Shown: positions 19,075-29,111 of the stretch, in pieces | How the letters are laid out: every line of letters starts with the position of its first letter | How positions within the stretch are numbered: the first letter of the stretch is position 1 | The notes under the pieces: generated by a model | What the model was told of the DNA's origin: nothing | Seen by the model: the letters and a program-made list of their open reading frames with translations, nothing else | Databases searched by the model: none | NCBI RefSeq assembly: GCF_011742555.1 | Contig: NZ_JAAQQR010000001.1 | Location: 62,001-126,000, forward strand | Source of the DNA: Luteibacter jiangsuensis | GTDB taxonomy: Bacteria > Pseudomonadota > Gammaproteobacteria > Xanthomonadales > Rhodanobacteraceae | Reading direction: 5' to 3' | DNA: 64,000 bases | Translations under genes and position numbers: made by a program

Positions 19075-22000
19075 TCAGAACACCTTGACGAACCTCGCCG
19101 ACATCACCTTCGACTGGTCGTGCTGCCCTGTCTGATAATCGTAGGAAAAGTCCAGCGATGTGCGCGCGGAGAGATCGGCCTTCAGCCCCATGTTCAGCAG
19201 CCCCCGGTAGCGAGAAAGGCCGACACCGATCAACGGCTGCCATTGCTGCAGCCCTACGAAGCTGGCGTCGAAGACGTCGCCGTGCGATGACAGCGTTCGC
19301 TGGAATTGGGCTCCCAGCCTGAAATCGAGCGCGCGGCCGCCACCAAAAAGCCAGCGACGGCTCGCACGCAGACCCACGCCCGCCTGCCAGCGATCCAGGA
19401 TCTGAGTGTTCGCCTGCAATCCGAAGCCTCCCGCTCCCTGCTCCGCGAAGCCTTCGCGACGAATGTTTGCGTACTCCAGGTTCACGAAGGGCGTGACGCG
19501 ACTGCCGGCCCAGTTCATGTTCAGACCCATCTCACCAAAAGCGATGCCGTATTCGCCGCCGTAGCGGGTACCCACGGGCTGCGCGCTCATGCCAAGCAGC
19601 AATTGCCGGTTCACGTCCTGCTCGAATCGCCCCCAGCCCATTCGACCTCGCGCGTACCAGTTTCCGTTGAGTGCGCCCGCGTAGACCATACCCTCAGTAT
19701 TCCGACTGCGGTTGCGATCGGCGCTTCCATCAAGTCGTTGCTGGCCCTGGCTCTGTCCGAACGCGAAACCAGCCACCCCTGTACTCCCAATGGGCCGGTC
19801 GTTGCCGATCATCCAGCCGTTGAGTTGGAAGCCGACACCGTCGAAACCGGCGCGCCCCATGTTACCGCCGCGGCTCAGGTCGTGCGTCCACATCCCGTAG
19901 GTCGCCGGGGCGTCAAGCAGGTCGTCGAAGTGATCGGCCAACGCACGGCTGGATGCATCGATCGCCTCGAATGTCATGGCCGCGCTGGCCGCATGCAACT
20001 GGCCCGACAGAGTCTGGAGTGAAGTCTGCGCCGCCTCGATCGTGGGCGCCTGCTGGAACTGCCCCGCAGCCGCCACGAAAGTCTCGGATACCTCCGACAC
20101 GGTGCCACTGGCGATCTTGTTGTCCAGCGTATCGAAGGCACCCTGCACGCGCAGGGCACCACCTAACGTTGCCGCCGTGAACGTGCCTCCCTGCTTGGCG
20201 AACGCCGTGGTGATGTTGAGACCGGTGGTATCCAGCCAAACGCTGTTGGCGTCGTACTGAATGGTGGTCGTGGTGAACACCACGCCGGTGTCCTTGACCA
20301 ATCGGTCGAACGTGCCAGTAACCCCATTGCTGGCCGTCAGAACCTCGGTATGCGTGTTGCTCACATAGCCGCTGTCCGCGCCCGTGACTTCGAGCGCGCC
20401 CCCCAGCGTAGCGGCCCCACCCACGACCAGCTTGCTTCCAAGACTCACCGCCAGCGTGCCCGTCGCAGTCTGGCTATAGTTGCCGCCGACAGCCGAATCG
20501 CCACCATGCACGGCAGTCCTGCCTGCATTGGCAAGGTTGCCGATGACGCCCGGCACACCATCCAGCGTGCCTTCGGCATGCACGGCAACGTTGCCGGAAA
20601 GGGCCTGCGATGCGCGCAGCGAACCGGCTTCGATCGTCGTGTCCACGACACCCTGCAAGGCCGTGTTGTCCAACACCCACGTACCGGAGCCGCTCTTGGC
20701 GAGTTTGCCTCCAAACGTCGTCGTGCCGGTCACGGCATTCGAATACAGTTGGGTCGTGCCTGCATCGCCATCGAGCGTCAGCGTGGATTGCGCATTGCTG
20801 CCGATCTTCAGCGCGCCCTGGATGGAGCCGCCCGCAACCAACGTGATGTCATTTACGCGGCCTGGATCCATCTGTACGTCACCGACGATATTGCCAGCAT
20901 TCGAAAGGGTCAGGACACCAATGGAACCATAACTCCCGATGGCCGAATAAACCGGTACGTAAATGGCACACGCAGGCGTGACCGCACAGTCTCCTGCGGA
21001 CGGGGACGTCGTTTCGATCGTCGATCCGACGCCGTTGTTGATAACACCGCCATAGCCAAGACGGATACCCGTCTGTGTTCCTGTAATTCTTGCGCCATTG
21101 CTGTTGTTGACCGTGACGATCGTGCTGCCGCGGCTGAACGCCGTGACGCCGGTGGTGCCGGTGACGATGCTCCCGCCATCGTTGTTCACCGTTCCGCCGT
21201 CTTCCAGGTCGACGCCTACCCGCTTGCCAAGGATGGAGCTGCCGCTCAGATTGTTGATCGTCGCATTGGTTCCTGAAGCGAATACGCCGCTGCTCAGGAG
21301 GAAGTTGAACGGCGGCGTAAGTCCTGAAGCGATCGTGCCTCCGTGCATATTGTTGACGACAACCATGTCGCCGTTGACGCCATCGTCGGTAAGGCCCGAG
21401 ATCGTACCGCCGTCGTTGTTGACGACTCCGGCCGACTGCACCGCCATGGCACCGCGAATGATGCTGCCCGGACCATTAGTCAACGTGCTGTTTGCCCCGA
21501 GGGACACCGCTGCGCCAACGTATCCGGTCTGGGGCACGGTTTCGATGACACCGCCGTTGTGATTCGACACCGTCGCCGCACCACCGGATACGACCGTGAA
21601 CGGGGTGTCGTAATGCACCAGGCCGGCGTTGTCGAGCGTGGCACCGTCTTCGAGCGTCATCCTACCGACGGTCGCGCCCTGGTCGACCCGGAGAGTGGCG
21701 TGTGCCAGGTTGCCGCCAACGCTGGTGGCATATACGAGCGACGCACCTCGTGCCAACCTGAGCGTCCCGTCGACGACCGTCGTGCCGAACGCCAACCCTG
21801 CATCACCGGTTGCGCCGTTCGTCCCGGTAAGTGTCAACGTGTTTCCGCCGAGCTTCACCAGTTTCCCGCTGCCGCTGACATTGCCGCCGAATGTCTGGTC
21901 GTCGGTCCGATTGAACGCCAGCGTTCCATAGTCCACCACGTTCCCGAACAGCGACCCCAAGATACCGCCGTCACCCACCTGGAGCGTGCTGCCGCCGTCG

Positions 22001-23649
22001 ATAATCGTACCGCCGGTATTCTGCAAGCTGCCGGTGACGGTCAGTGTGTTGTGTCCGGACGTCTGCAACGCGCCGGTGCCTGTCATCAGGCCACTGAAGG
22101 TCACGTCGTCGGCGCGGTAGACAAGCAGTGTTCCATTGTTCGTTATGTTGCCGGCGACCCAACCCGCATTGCTGTTGTTGCCAAGTTGCAAGGTACCCCC
22201 TGCGATCAGGGTGCCGCCGGTGTAGGTGTTGTTGCCGGTGAGCATCAACGTGCCGGCCCCGATCTTCCGCAGCGAGCCGGAGCCACTGACGACGCCATCG
22301 AACCCGACGTTGCCGCTTCGGTTGAAGGCGAGTATTCCTTCATTGATTACGTCGCCGACGATAGATCCCCTCGTACCGCCGTTGCCGATCTGGAGCACCC
22401 CACCATTTATCGTGGTTCCACCCGTATAGGTATTGGCACCTCCGAGTATCAGCGTCCCCGCCCCGACCTTGACCAGGCCCGCGCTACCCGCCAGATCGCT
22501 GTCGATGGTGGCCGTGTAACCGGATTCGGACGAACTGCCGTCACCCACGCGGATCACAGAGTGCGCGGAATCGCTGGCTCCTCCAGCCAGACGAATGGTG
22601 TCGCCCTGCACGACATAGCCATCACTGGCGAACTGCATGCCCGACACCGTGATATCGCCCTTGCTACCGTCGACGGCGACCGTGCCTGGCGTTCCCTGAA
22701 ATACCGCGAAAGACCCGCTGCCGAATGCGACGTTCACCGCACCGTTGGCATCGGTCCAGTTGCTCATGGCGCCCGCCCCGTCGGCTTGCCATGTGCCATT
22801 CCCGCCGTTCACCACGTGGTCGTTCTGGGGGCCGGCATTCCCGTCCCAGAAGCTGAAGCGCATACCCTGCGTATTGACGAGGTTGACTTGGTGCGCAACA
22901 CCCGTCTGGACAAGCAAACCATTCGGCGTGTCGAGGCCGTGATCGACCAGGGTGCCACCGTAATTGAGGAGGCGGTAGACCCCAGGCATCGCCAACCCAC
23001 CCGTGAGGGTGGAGACATCGAGCTTGCCGTCGAGCGTGACGTTGCTTCCGATGTCGATGAAGTCGTTGCGCGCGTTGCCGCTGCCGTCGGGCGCGGAAAA
23101 ATCGTAAGCGAGCGTTGATCCTGACGAAAGAACGAGACTGCCGTTTATCCTGAGTGTGCCGACCGCGGCATGGCTTCCAGGCGCGAGCCTACCGCCGTCG
23201 GCGACAGTGACGTTTCCGCCTACGATACCCTTGCCACCGAGTGTCGCCCCGCCGGCGACGCTCGTCTCGCCCTTGGCGTTGGATTGGTCGCCATCCACGT
23301 AGAGGCTCCCCGCCTGCGCCTTGGTGCTTCCGGCGTAGCTGTTGTTGCCGGTAAGCGTCAGGGTTCCTGCACCGCCCTTGATCAGGTCGATCGACCCACT
23401 GAGATTGTCGGATACCACCCTGGCCACGCCGGCATCGACGTCGATCTGGCCGGCAGGAGTTACGGTGCCACCAGTGGAAGGCGGCGTTGGCTGCGTCGGT
23501 TTGACATTGCCATTGCCTCCCCCTCCGCCTCCTCCACCGCAGGCGGAAAGGCCTAAGGCCATTGCCACGCCCAGCGCCACGGCGCCCAGCCTGAATCCCG
23601 CGCGCGACAAGTCGCCGGCGCCTATACCTCCGCTTCGCGATGCTTCCAT
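19075..23649 (-). CDS. Autotransporter (type Va) with lipobox and PATR-repeat passenger
   Basis: A 1524-residue surface protein. The N-terminus has a hydrophobic signal (about 20-36) ending in a lipobox-like LSAC with Cys at 37, followed at once by eight glycines, so the precursor may be a lipoprotein. The passenger (about 40-1230) is a beta-helix made of recurring passenger-associated transport repeats such as GAGTLTLTGNNSYAGST and GTLMLTGNNTYTGGTLI. The last 260 or so residues form an autotransporter barrel (GMWTHDLSRGGNMGRAGF onward) ending SARFVKVF with the required terminal Phe. No protease, lipase or other catalytic domain was seen, so an adhesin role is likely but inferred. It lies 77 bases downstream of the sensor kinase gene on the same strand. 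Confidence 0.92.
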   Translation of the reverse strand: MEASRSGGIGAGDLSRAGFRLGAVALGVAMALGLSACGGGGGGGGNGNVKPTQPTPPSTGGTVTPAGQIDVDAGVARVVSDNLSGSIDLIKGGAGTLTLTGNNSYAGSTKAQAGSLYVDGDQSNAKGETSVAGGATLGGKGIVGGNVTVADGGRLAPGSHAAVGTLRINGSLVLSSGSTLAYDFSAPDGSGNARNDFIDIGSNVTLDGKLDVSTLTGGLAMPGVYRLLNYGGTLVDHGLDTPNGLLVQTGVAHQVNLVNTQGMRFSFWDGNAGPQNDHVVNGGNGTWQADGAGAMSNWTDANGAVNVAFGSGSFAVFQGTPGTVAVDGSKGDITVSGMQFASDGYVVQGDTIRLAGGASDSAHSVIRVGDGSSSESGYTATIDSDLAGSAGLVKVGAGTLILGGANTYTGGTTINGGVLQIGNGGTRGSIVGDVINEGILAFNRSGNVGFDGVVSGSGSLRKIGAGTLMLTGNNTYTGGTLIAGGTLQLGNNSNAGWVAGNITNNGTLLVYRADDVTFSGLMTGTGALQTSGHNTLTVTGSLQNTGGTIIDGGSTLQVGDGGILGSLFGNVVDYGTLAFNRTDDQTFGGNVSGSGKLVKLGGNTLTLTGTNGATGDAGLAFGTTVVDGTLRLARGASLVYATSVGGNLAHATLRVDQGATVGRMTLEDGATLDNAGLVHYDTPFTVVSGGAATVSNHNGGVIETVPQTGYVGAAVSLGANSTLTNGPGSIIRGAMAVQSAGVVNNDGGTISGLTDDGVNGDMVVVNNMHGGTIASGLTPPFNFLLSSGVFASGTNATINNLSGSSILGKRVGVDLEDGGTVNNDGGSIVTGTTGVTAFSRGSTIVTVNNSNGARITGTQTGIRLGYGGVINNGVGSTIETTSPSAGDCAVTPACAIYVPVYSAIGSYGSIGVLTLSNAGNIVGDVQMDPGRVNDITLVAGGSIQGALKIGSNAQSTLTLDGDAGTTQLYSNAVTGTTTFGGKLAKSGSGTWVLDNTALQGVVDTTIEAGSLRASQALSGNVAVHAEGTLDGVPGVIGNLANAGRTAVHGGDSAVGGNYSQTATGTLAVSLGSKLVVGGAATLGGALEVTGADSGYVSNTHTEVLTASNGVTGTFDRLVKDTGVVFTTTTIQYDANSVWLDTTGLNITTAFAKQGGTFTAATLGGALRVQGAFDTLDNKIASGTVSEVSETFVAAAGQFQQAPTIEAAQTSLQTLSGQLHAASAAMTFEAIDASSRALADHFDDLLDAPATYGMWTHDLSRGGNMGRAGFDGVGFQLNGWMIGNDRPIGSTGVAGFAFGQSQGQQRLDGSADRNRSRNTEGMVYAGALNGNWYARGRMGWGRFEQDVNRQLLLGMSAQPVGTRYGGEYGIAFGEMGLNMNWAGSRVTPFVNLEYANIRREGFAEQGAGGFGLQANTQILDRWQAGVGLRASRRWLFGGGRALDFRLGAQFQRTLSSHGDVFDASFVGLQQWQPLIGVGLSRYRGLLNMGLKADLSARTSLDFSYDYQTGQHDQSKVMSARFVKVF

Positions 23650-23726
23650 GTACCCCCCTTAAGTCGGGGCATCTTGCCGCAAGAATTTGCAGGACGCCAT
23701 ATGCGATGCAGCTAGCACCCTTCCGG

Positions 23727-26711
23727 CTAGCGGCTCAGTGGCATCATCAAGCCAACCGTGGTTCCACCAACCCCCGTCACGATCGACAGCGTGCCGCCGA
23801 TCTCCTGGGCGCGCTCGCGCATGGTCACCATGCCCCAGTGTCCCGCGCGGCGGCCCTCGGCCGTGACGGGTTCGGGGATGCCCTGCCCGTTGTCCTTTAC
23901 CTCCGCGACGAGCGTCGACTGGCCATAGCGGAGGGTCAACGCGATATGGCTGGCCCTGGCGTGCTTGAAGGCGTTGTGGATGGCTTCCCGCAAGATGTCC
24001 AATGCGGCGAGATGCGTGATGTCGTCGAGGGGCGTTTCCTCGCCTTCGACGACGACGTCGAAGCTGGCCCCCGTCGCGGAGCCGTGGTCGTCGCCGATCA
24101 TCCGCAGCGCATCGGACAACGGCATGCGGTAGGACGCGACGCTTCGCAATGAAATCACCCGCGCCCTCGCCTCCAGTATCAAACCCGACAGTTGCCCTGC
24201 GACGTCCTTGAAGGCGGAGCGCAGTTCGTCCGGCGCGCGCCGGTCGCGCTCCCATGCGACCACCCGCAGCATGACGCCTGCCATGCCCTGGAGCATGGAG
24301 TCATGGAGTTCGCGGGCGATGCGGTCGCGCTCGCGGAGCTTTGCCTGCGTGGTCTCCTCGTCGCGACGCCGCACGATGGCCATGCGGTAGCGATGTCCCA
24401 CGACCGCCGCGACAACCACGAGAAGCGCCATCAGCATTGCAAACCAGGCGGTTTCGTAGAACGCGGGCTGCGAAATCACCGTCGCGGAGAAGAGACTGGG
24501 CGACCAGTCGCCGCTCGGACCCCTCGCCTGGATCTCCAACCGAAGCCGCCCGGGCGGCAGGTCCGAATAGCTCACCTTCGCTTCGTCCGCGGCGTACCGC
24601 CACGCCGTATCGACGCCGGGCAACCGGTACCGCAGATCCACAAAGCCCGCGTCGGTGAGCGACACGCCCACGATGTCGGCATCCAGCGACCGCTGGCCGG
24701 GTTTCAGCTCCCCACCGCCCAGCAGGGACGCGCCGTTGCCGTCGCGCATGGCCAGCAGGGAAGGCGTCGCGGCGATATCGCGACCGAGGTCGTCCGGACG
24801 GAAGGTAACGAGACCCGAGACACCGGCGATCCAGAGCTTGCCATCGGCAGCCTGATGCAGCGTCGGCAAGGGACGCACTTGCTGCGCGCCACCCGGCATG
24901 CCGTCGGCGGTCGTGACGATGCGAAAAGGAAGACCTTCCCCTTTCCCGTCCTGCGTCCGTTCGATGTCCCGAACCCTGAGTCCTATCAGGCCCTTGGCGG
25001 TATTGAGCCAGACGTCGCCGTCGGCGGTGCGGACCATGCCGGTCACGCCCCGGAGCAGACCGTGGCGGCGCAATTCGACCGGCCTGAAGGTGCCGCGATG
25101 CACGACGCCAAACCCGACCTCGCCGCCGACCAGGAAGGGTTCCCCGGGACTCATGGCCGTGATCGCCCCAATCGATGGCACCTGGGTGATCGTCGGCGAG
25201 GATGTGGCTCCCGGCGCGAGCGCCGCCAGGGAGCCGTCGGAAAAACCGAACCAGGTCACGCCATCCGCATCGATGGTGCCGCTCGTGGGCGACAGGGCCG
25301 GAAAACCTTCCGGTGCTCCGACATGACGCCAATCGTTGCCATCGACCAGAAAGAGCCCCTTGTCCCGGAGACTCACCCAGAAGCGACCGGCGCCGGCAGG
25401 AAGCACCACCTGGGCAGGATCGGTGGACGCGGTGGGTCCTTCGTCGGGACGCGGCGAGAGCACCTGGAATGCCTTGCCCGATACGCGATAGAGAGCATCG
25501 TCGCCCGCGAGGACGGCCGTACCGTCGGGTAGCCGGGTCAGTGCGGAAACCGCCGTGTCGTCGGCCAGGATGTCGACATGGTTTCCATCGACGAGTCCGA
25601 TCTTGTTGTAGCCGCCACGCGTGTAGGTGGTCACCAGCGTCGTCCCGTCCGCGGCCGGCAAGACACCGAACCAGCCAAGTCCCTTCTCGAACGGGGTGAT
25701 GGGTTCGGTCACCGTCGGACGGAAACGGACGAGACCCTGCCGGGCACCCACCCACAGATCGCCGGTTGCATCGAGCATCAACGAGAGCGCGCTGATGTTG
25801 CCGGCAGGGATGACGGACGTCCGGGTCGGGCGGCGTCCCTCGCGTATGTCCGCCAGAGCAGATTCCCGGCTCGCCGAGCAAAGCCCGTCGCAACCCTGCT
25901 GCACCGTCCAGAAGGTTCCCCGCGTGTCGAACGTCGTGATGTGATTGACGTTCACCGCGGCCGGTTGCGTGGACATGCGGATGCCGGGCACCTCCATGTA
26001 CTTGCGGTACGTCACCCACAGGTGTCCCTCGGGGTCCGCCACGAGCAGTCCGCCCTTGTTCGGTTCAGCGAGTTTCGCCACCTCGACAAAGCGCTGCGCC
26101 CCGCGCGGCAACCGGTAGATCGATTCGCCAGCGATCGCCAGCATGTCACCGCCGGCGCTGCTTCGCACGGTGTCGATCGGCGCGGACGGCAGGCCCCATG
26201 CCGACGCGTCGCAGCGAACCCAGCGTCCTTCCGTCAGCACATAGAGACCGTCGTCCGCGGTGACGAACGTGCGGCCATCGGCATGGACGAAGGTGCCGCC
26301 GATGCCGCTGGTGGGCAATCCCGCAGGAATGGTAACCGTTCGGCCGTCGGCCGCCAGATGAACCTCAACGGCGTCTCCATACAGCACCCAGAGGCCGCCC
26401 TTCGGGTCCGGCGTCAGGTCCCTGACCTGACGGGACACATGGAGCGACTCCGGAGCCACGTTGAATTCGCTGAAATGGTGTCCGTCGAAACGGAACAGAC
26501 CATTGTTGGTTCCCAGCCAGATCATGCCGTCGGCAGTCTGCGCCATGTTCCCGACATCCTGGGGTGCGCCTTCCGAAGCACCCCAGACAGTCACCACGTA
26601 CCCTGGCGCCTTTATGTCGTCCGCGAAGGCATCGCCCCAGACGAGCAGGCCCAGCACGACGCAGGCAAGCAACGCCCTCACGCCGCGCAGCCGCCGATGG
26701 ACAGCCTTCAT
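23727..26711 (-). CDS. Two-component sensor kinase with periplasmic beta-propeller and Y_Y_Y domain, HisKA_3 type
   Basis: A 994-residue membrane kinase. A signal anchor (about 10-31, ending DAFA) is followed by two-component propeller repeats (QTADGMIWLGTNNGLFRFDG is a classic unit), then a Y_Y_Y domain near 690-755 (DLRYRLPGVDTAWRYA), one transmembrane helix near 760-785, and a NarL-type kinase core. The phosphoacceptor is His803 in IARELHDSMLQG, followed by an HATPase with DILREAIHNAFKHARAS and DNGQGIP. Such kinases sense extracellular polymers or stress in Xanthomonadaceae and partner with LuxR-HTH regulators; none is adjacent. The NarL-type regulator at 34745 is the only candidate in the window. 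The gene precedes the autotransporter gene and may be co-transcribed with it. Confidence 0.93.
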   Translation of the reverse strand: MKAVHRRLRGVRALLACVVLGLLVWGDAFADDIKAPGYVVTVWGASEGAPQDVGNMAQTADGMIWLGTNNGLFRFDGHHFSEFNVAPESLHVSRQVRDLTPDPKGGLWVLYGDAVEVHLAADGRTVTIPAGLPTSGIGGTFVHADGRTFVTADDGLYVLTEGRWVRCDASAWGLPSAPIDTVRSSAGGDMLAIAGESIYRLPRGAQRFVEVAKLAEPNKGGLLVADPEGHLWVTYRKYMEVPGIRMSTQPAAVNVNHITTFDTRGTFWTVQQGCDGLCSASRESALADIREGRRPTRTSVIPAGNISALSLMLDATGDLWVGARQGLVRFRPTVTEPITPFEKGLGWFGVLPAADGTTLVTTYTRGGYNKIGLVDGNHVDILADDTAVSALTRLPDGTAVLAGDDALYRVSGKAFQVLSPRPDEGPTASTDPAQVVLPAGAGRFWVSLRDKGLFLVDGNDWRHVGAPEGFPALSPTSGTIDADGVTWFGFSDGSLAALAPGATSSPTITQVPSIGAITAMSPGEPFLVGGEVGFGVVHRGTFRPVELRRHGLLRGVTGMVRTADGDVWLNTAKGLIGLRVRDIERTQDGKGEGLPFRIVTTADGMPGGAQQVRPLPTLHQAADGKLWIAGVSGLVTFRPDDLGRDIAATPSLLAMRDGNGASLLGGGELKPGQRSLDADIVGVSLTDAGFVDLRYRLPGVDTAWRYAADEAKVSYSDLPPGRLRLEIQARGPSGDWSPSLFSATVISQPAFYETAWFAMLMALLVVVAAVVGHRYRMAIVRRRDEETTQAKLRERDRIARELHDSMLQGMAGVMLRVVAWERDRRAPDELRSAFKDVAGQLSGLILEARARVISLRSVASYRMPLSDALRMIGDDHGSATGASFDVVVEGEETPLDDITHLAALDILREAIHNAFKHARASHIALTLRYGQSTLVAEVKDNGQGIPEPVTAEGRRAGHWGMVTMRERAQEIGGTLSIVTGVGGTTVGLMMPLSR

Positions 26712-26803
26712 ACATCAACCCCCGGAACCGAATGAATGCGAGCCTCAGGCCATACATGCCCGGGCCGTCTCGCCTATGTCAGGAGGTTATACAGGGGCGC
26801 ACA

Positions 26804-28225
26804 TCACCAGCCAAACAGCACCTGCACACTGCCGTAATTGCCGTCGTTCCCACCGGCATCCCTGATGGTGCGACCCGCCCGGAAGTGATTCCCCTCGATG
26901 GAGAACGTGATGCCGGGACGCCACTTCCAGTCGAGACGCACCTGCCCGTACATCCCCGTCCACTTCGAGCCGGTGCCCGCCGTGCCGGCGAGTGCACTGT
27001 CGGGCTGCACGTAGATCGCGTCTGCCGTGGTTCGCCGCCACTGCAGTCCCACGGCCCCGAGGAGCGTCAGGCTCGACGAGGGCTTGAGCGTGATGCTCGG
27101 TTTGAAATGAACGAGGTTCGTGTAACCGGTGTAACCCGCGAGCGAGAAGTAATAGCCGTTGGGAAAGAGCGGGTTGAAGGTGCCGAGGCGCCCGTCGCCC
27201 GCCCGCTTGTCGCCCGAAGCGGTGTCGAACTGCAAGCCGAGCCTTGGCGTCCATGCGGTGTCCATGAAGGTCCACCCCGCGCGCGTGCCCATCGCCCACG
27301 CGTGGATCGTGCTCTCCCCCACCCGCCCACGCTGTCGCATGGCCTCGAGATCCCAGTCGAGCGGACCTTGCTTGCCGGCAAAACGCACGTCGTCGACACG
27401 GCGACGCTCGTTGCCCCTGGCATCGAGGAAGCTTGCCCGGCCGGTGTCGTACCACGCGTGGTAGTACGACAGTTCATTCGTGCCGAAGACATGGCGCTCC
27501 ACCCGAATCATGTGAAAACGATCGTCCGATCCCGAGGTGTCGTCGAACGCGTGGTCGTCCCGGTACTGCACGGGGTGGCTCAGGAAGGCAATGATGCGCC
27601 ACGGCCCTCGCTCGAGATTGGCCCACAGCGCGTCGAACGACTGACGCACGTTCGGGCCGTCACGCAGCGACACGAAGCGCTGCAGGTCGAGCGCGAAGTC
27701 CTGCCGTCCCGCGCGCACCCGTACCGTGCCGCCGAATGCGTCGCCCTGCCAGGCCAGGAAGGCGAGACGCACGTCCGCCCGGTTGCGGTCCGTCGGCCCC
27801 CAGCTCGATTTCGCAAAGGGTCGGGCATCTTCGAGTTGCACGAAGGCGAGCCAGGGCGTACCCCAGCGCAGTCCCGCATGCACCTGCAGGCGCTGCAGCA
27901 GGTACGTATCGTCGTTCCGCCCGATGCCGAAGGCCGGCGCGTTGTTGGTCTCCACCCGTTCGCGCAGGAGGGCGCCCAGGGTGAGGTAGTGATCGCCACC
28001 GGGGCCCAGCGGCATGTACTTCAACGCATCGCCCGGCTTCCTCGGCACGGCCGGGTCGGCGAGCACCGACCAGTCCTCCTGCCAGCGGTTGGGCAGGATG
28101 ACGGGACGATCGGGTGTCCTCACCATCCCCTCGTTGGTTGTGGCCTTCTCGTCGGGCACGTCCTGGGCCGATGCCGCCGTCGCGAGGAAAGCCGCCGCAA
28201 CCAGCGGCAGGCAGGCGCGTTTCAT
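26804..28225 (-). CDS. Alginate-export-family outer-membrane porin
   Basis: A 473-residue beta-barrel. A signal peptide (MKRACLPLVAAAFLATAASA, cut before QDVPDE) is followed by DHYLTLGALLRERVETNN, DTYLLQRLQVHAGLRWG and VRVRAGRQDFALDLQRFVSL, the pattern of the AlgE-like alginate export domain family, ending QVLFGW. No alginate biosynthesis gene is near, so the name describes the fold and not the substrate. It is the last gene of a seven-gene minus-strand set; its ATG overlaps the VOC gene stop by four bases. It probably lets the set's small-molecule substrate or product cross the outer membrane. Confidence 0.85.
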   Translation of the reverse strand: MKRACLPLVAAAFLATAASAQDVPDEKATTNEGMVRTPDRPVILPNRWQEDWSVLADPAVPRKPGDALKYMPLGPGGDHYLTLGALLRERVETNNAPAFGIGRNDDTYLLQRLQVHAGLRWGTPWLAFVQLEDARPFAKSSWGPTDRNRADVRLAFLAWQGDAFGGTVRVRAGRQDFALDLQRFVSLRDGPNVRQSFDALWANLERGPWRIIAFLSHPVQYRDDHAFDDTSGSDDRFHMIRVERHVFGTNELSYYHAWYDTGRASFLDARGNERRRVDDVRFAGKQGPLDWDLEAMRQRGRVGESTIHAWAMGTRAGWTFMDTAWTPRLGLQFDTASGDKRAGDGRLGTFNPLFPNGYYFSLAGYTGYTNLVHFKPSITLKPSSSLTLLGAVGLQWRRTTADAIYVQPDSALAGTAGTGSKWTGMYGQVRLDWKWRPGITFSIEGNHFRAGRTIRDAGGNDGNYGSVQVLFGW

Positions 28226-29094
28226 TTGCCGCTGTGGATTTCAGCGACGTAGCCACCCGGGAACCGGACCATGGCAGCACGACGGCTGCCCTCGGCATGC
28301 GCGTCGACGACCACCTTGGCGCCGCTGTCCTGCGCGCGCTTGAGCGTGGCGTCGAGGTCGGTCACCTCGTAACCGGTGAGCTCGGTGCCGTAAGGCCAGT
28401 CCAGATGCCCATCGGTGACAAGTACCGTGGCCTTGCCGTACCCGGATTCGATGCGGATGCGGCGATACGTGCCGCCCTTGCGACCAAGCTCGCTCCCCGG
28501 CGCATGGCGGTCGTCATCCACCACCTTGCCGTGCGAGAAGTTCACGAAGGCTTTCACAAAGGCGTCGGCGGATTCGGCCGGCAGGTAGATGCGGTTTTCC
28601 GGTACGTGTTCGAACGCGGCGTAGTCGGGCTTTTTCGTATGCCAGTACAGCTGCATGTTCACGCCACCCGGCCAGGTGACGACGGCGTCGCGCCCGATCG
28701 GATCGTCGAAGGGCGCGACGAGCGTGGCAGCGCCCGCGGCGTTCGCCGCCTTGACGGCCGCGTCGAGGTCGGTCACGAGGTAACCGGTGCGCTCGAGGCC
28801 GAAGGGGTACGGAACCGGTGTGCGAAAGCCGAACACCGACACGGTGCCGACCGGGGTCTGCACGAGCTGCGACGACGTGCTCGACGGTGTCGGCGTCACG
28901 GTGACCACCACCTGCTTGGTGGACTGCCCGCCGAAGGTGGCCGTGAAACTCCGCACGAACGCGTCGACGTCGGCCGGTGCGACATACACGTGGGTCGTGT
29001 CGTATTGCGAACCGACCGCATAGTCCGGTGTCGCCGACATGGCGGTGGATGAAACGAGGAGCGCGAGCGAAGCGATCAGGGTGTACGGGCGCAT
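28222..29094 (-). CDS. Exported protein with two VOC (glyoxalase-like) domains
   Basis: A 290-residue protein with a clear signal peptide (MRPYTLIASLALLVSSTAMSA). Two glyoxalase/bleomycin-resistance-like halves follow: the first (about 30-145) with THVYVAPADVDAFVRSFTATF and TGYLVTDLDAAVKAANAAGA, the second (about 155-285) with NRIYLPAESADAFVKAFV and TGYEVTDLDATLKRAQDSGA. The halves resemble each other, indicating duplication. Periplasmic location is unusual for VOC proteins, most of which are cytosolic metalloenzymes or binding proteins. The substrate is unknown. It overlaps the porin gene by four bases. Confidence 0.82.
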   Translation of the reverse strand: MRPYTLIASLALLVSSTAMSATPDYAVGSQYDTTHVYVAPADVDAFVRSFTATFGGQSTKQVVVTVTPTPSSTSSQLVQTPVGTVSVFGFRTPVPYPFGLERTGYLVTDLDAAVKAANAAGAATLVAPFDDPIGRDAVVTWPGGVNMQLYWHTKKPDYAAFEHVPENRIYLPAESADAFVKAFVNFSHGKVVDDDRHAPGSELGRKGGTYRRIRIESGYGKATVLVTDGHLDWPYGTELTGYEVTDLDATLKRAQDSGAKVVVDAHAEGSRRAAMVRFPGGYVAEIHSGK

Positions 29095-29111
29095 GGGGAT
29101 ATGTCCGTTGC

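Noticed and set aside
23509..23550. Gly-rich triplet run in the autotransporter as a phase-variable homopolymer
   Set aside because: It is a mixed GGN triplet run, not a homopolymer, so length changes would usually stay in frame; kept only as a length-variation remark.
26804..28225. Alginate production from the alginate-export-type porin
   Set aside because: No alg biosynthesis genes are present; only the barrel family is supported.
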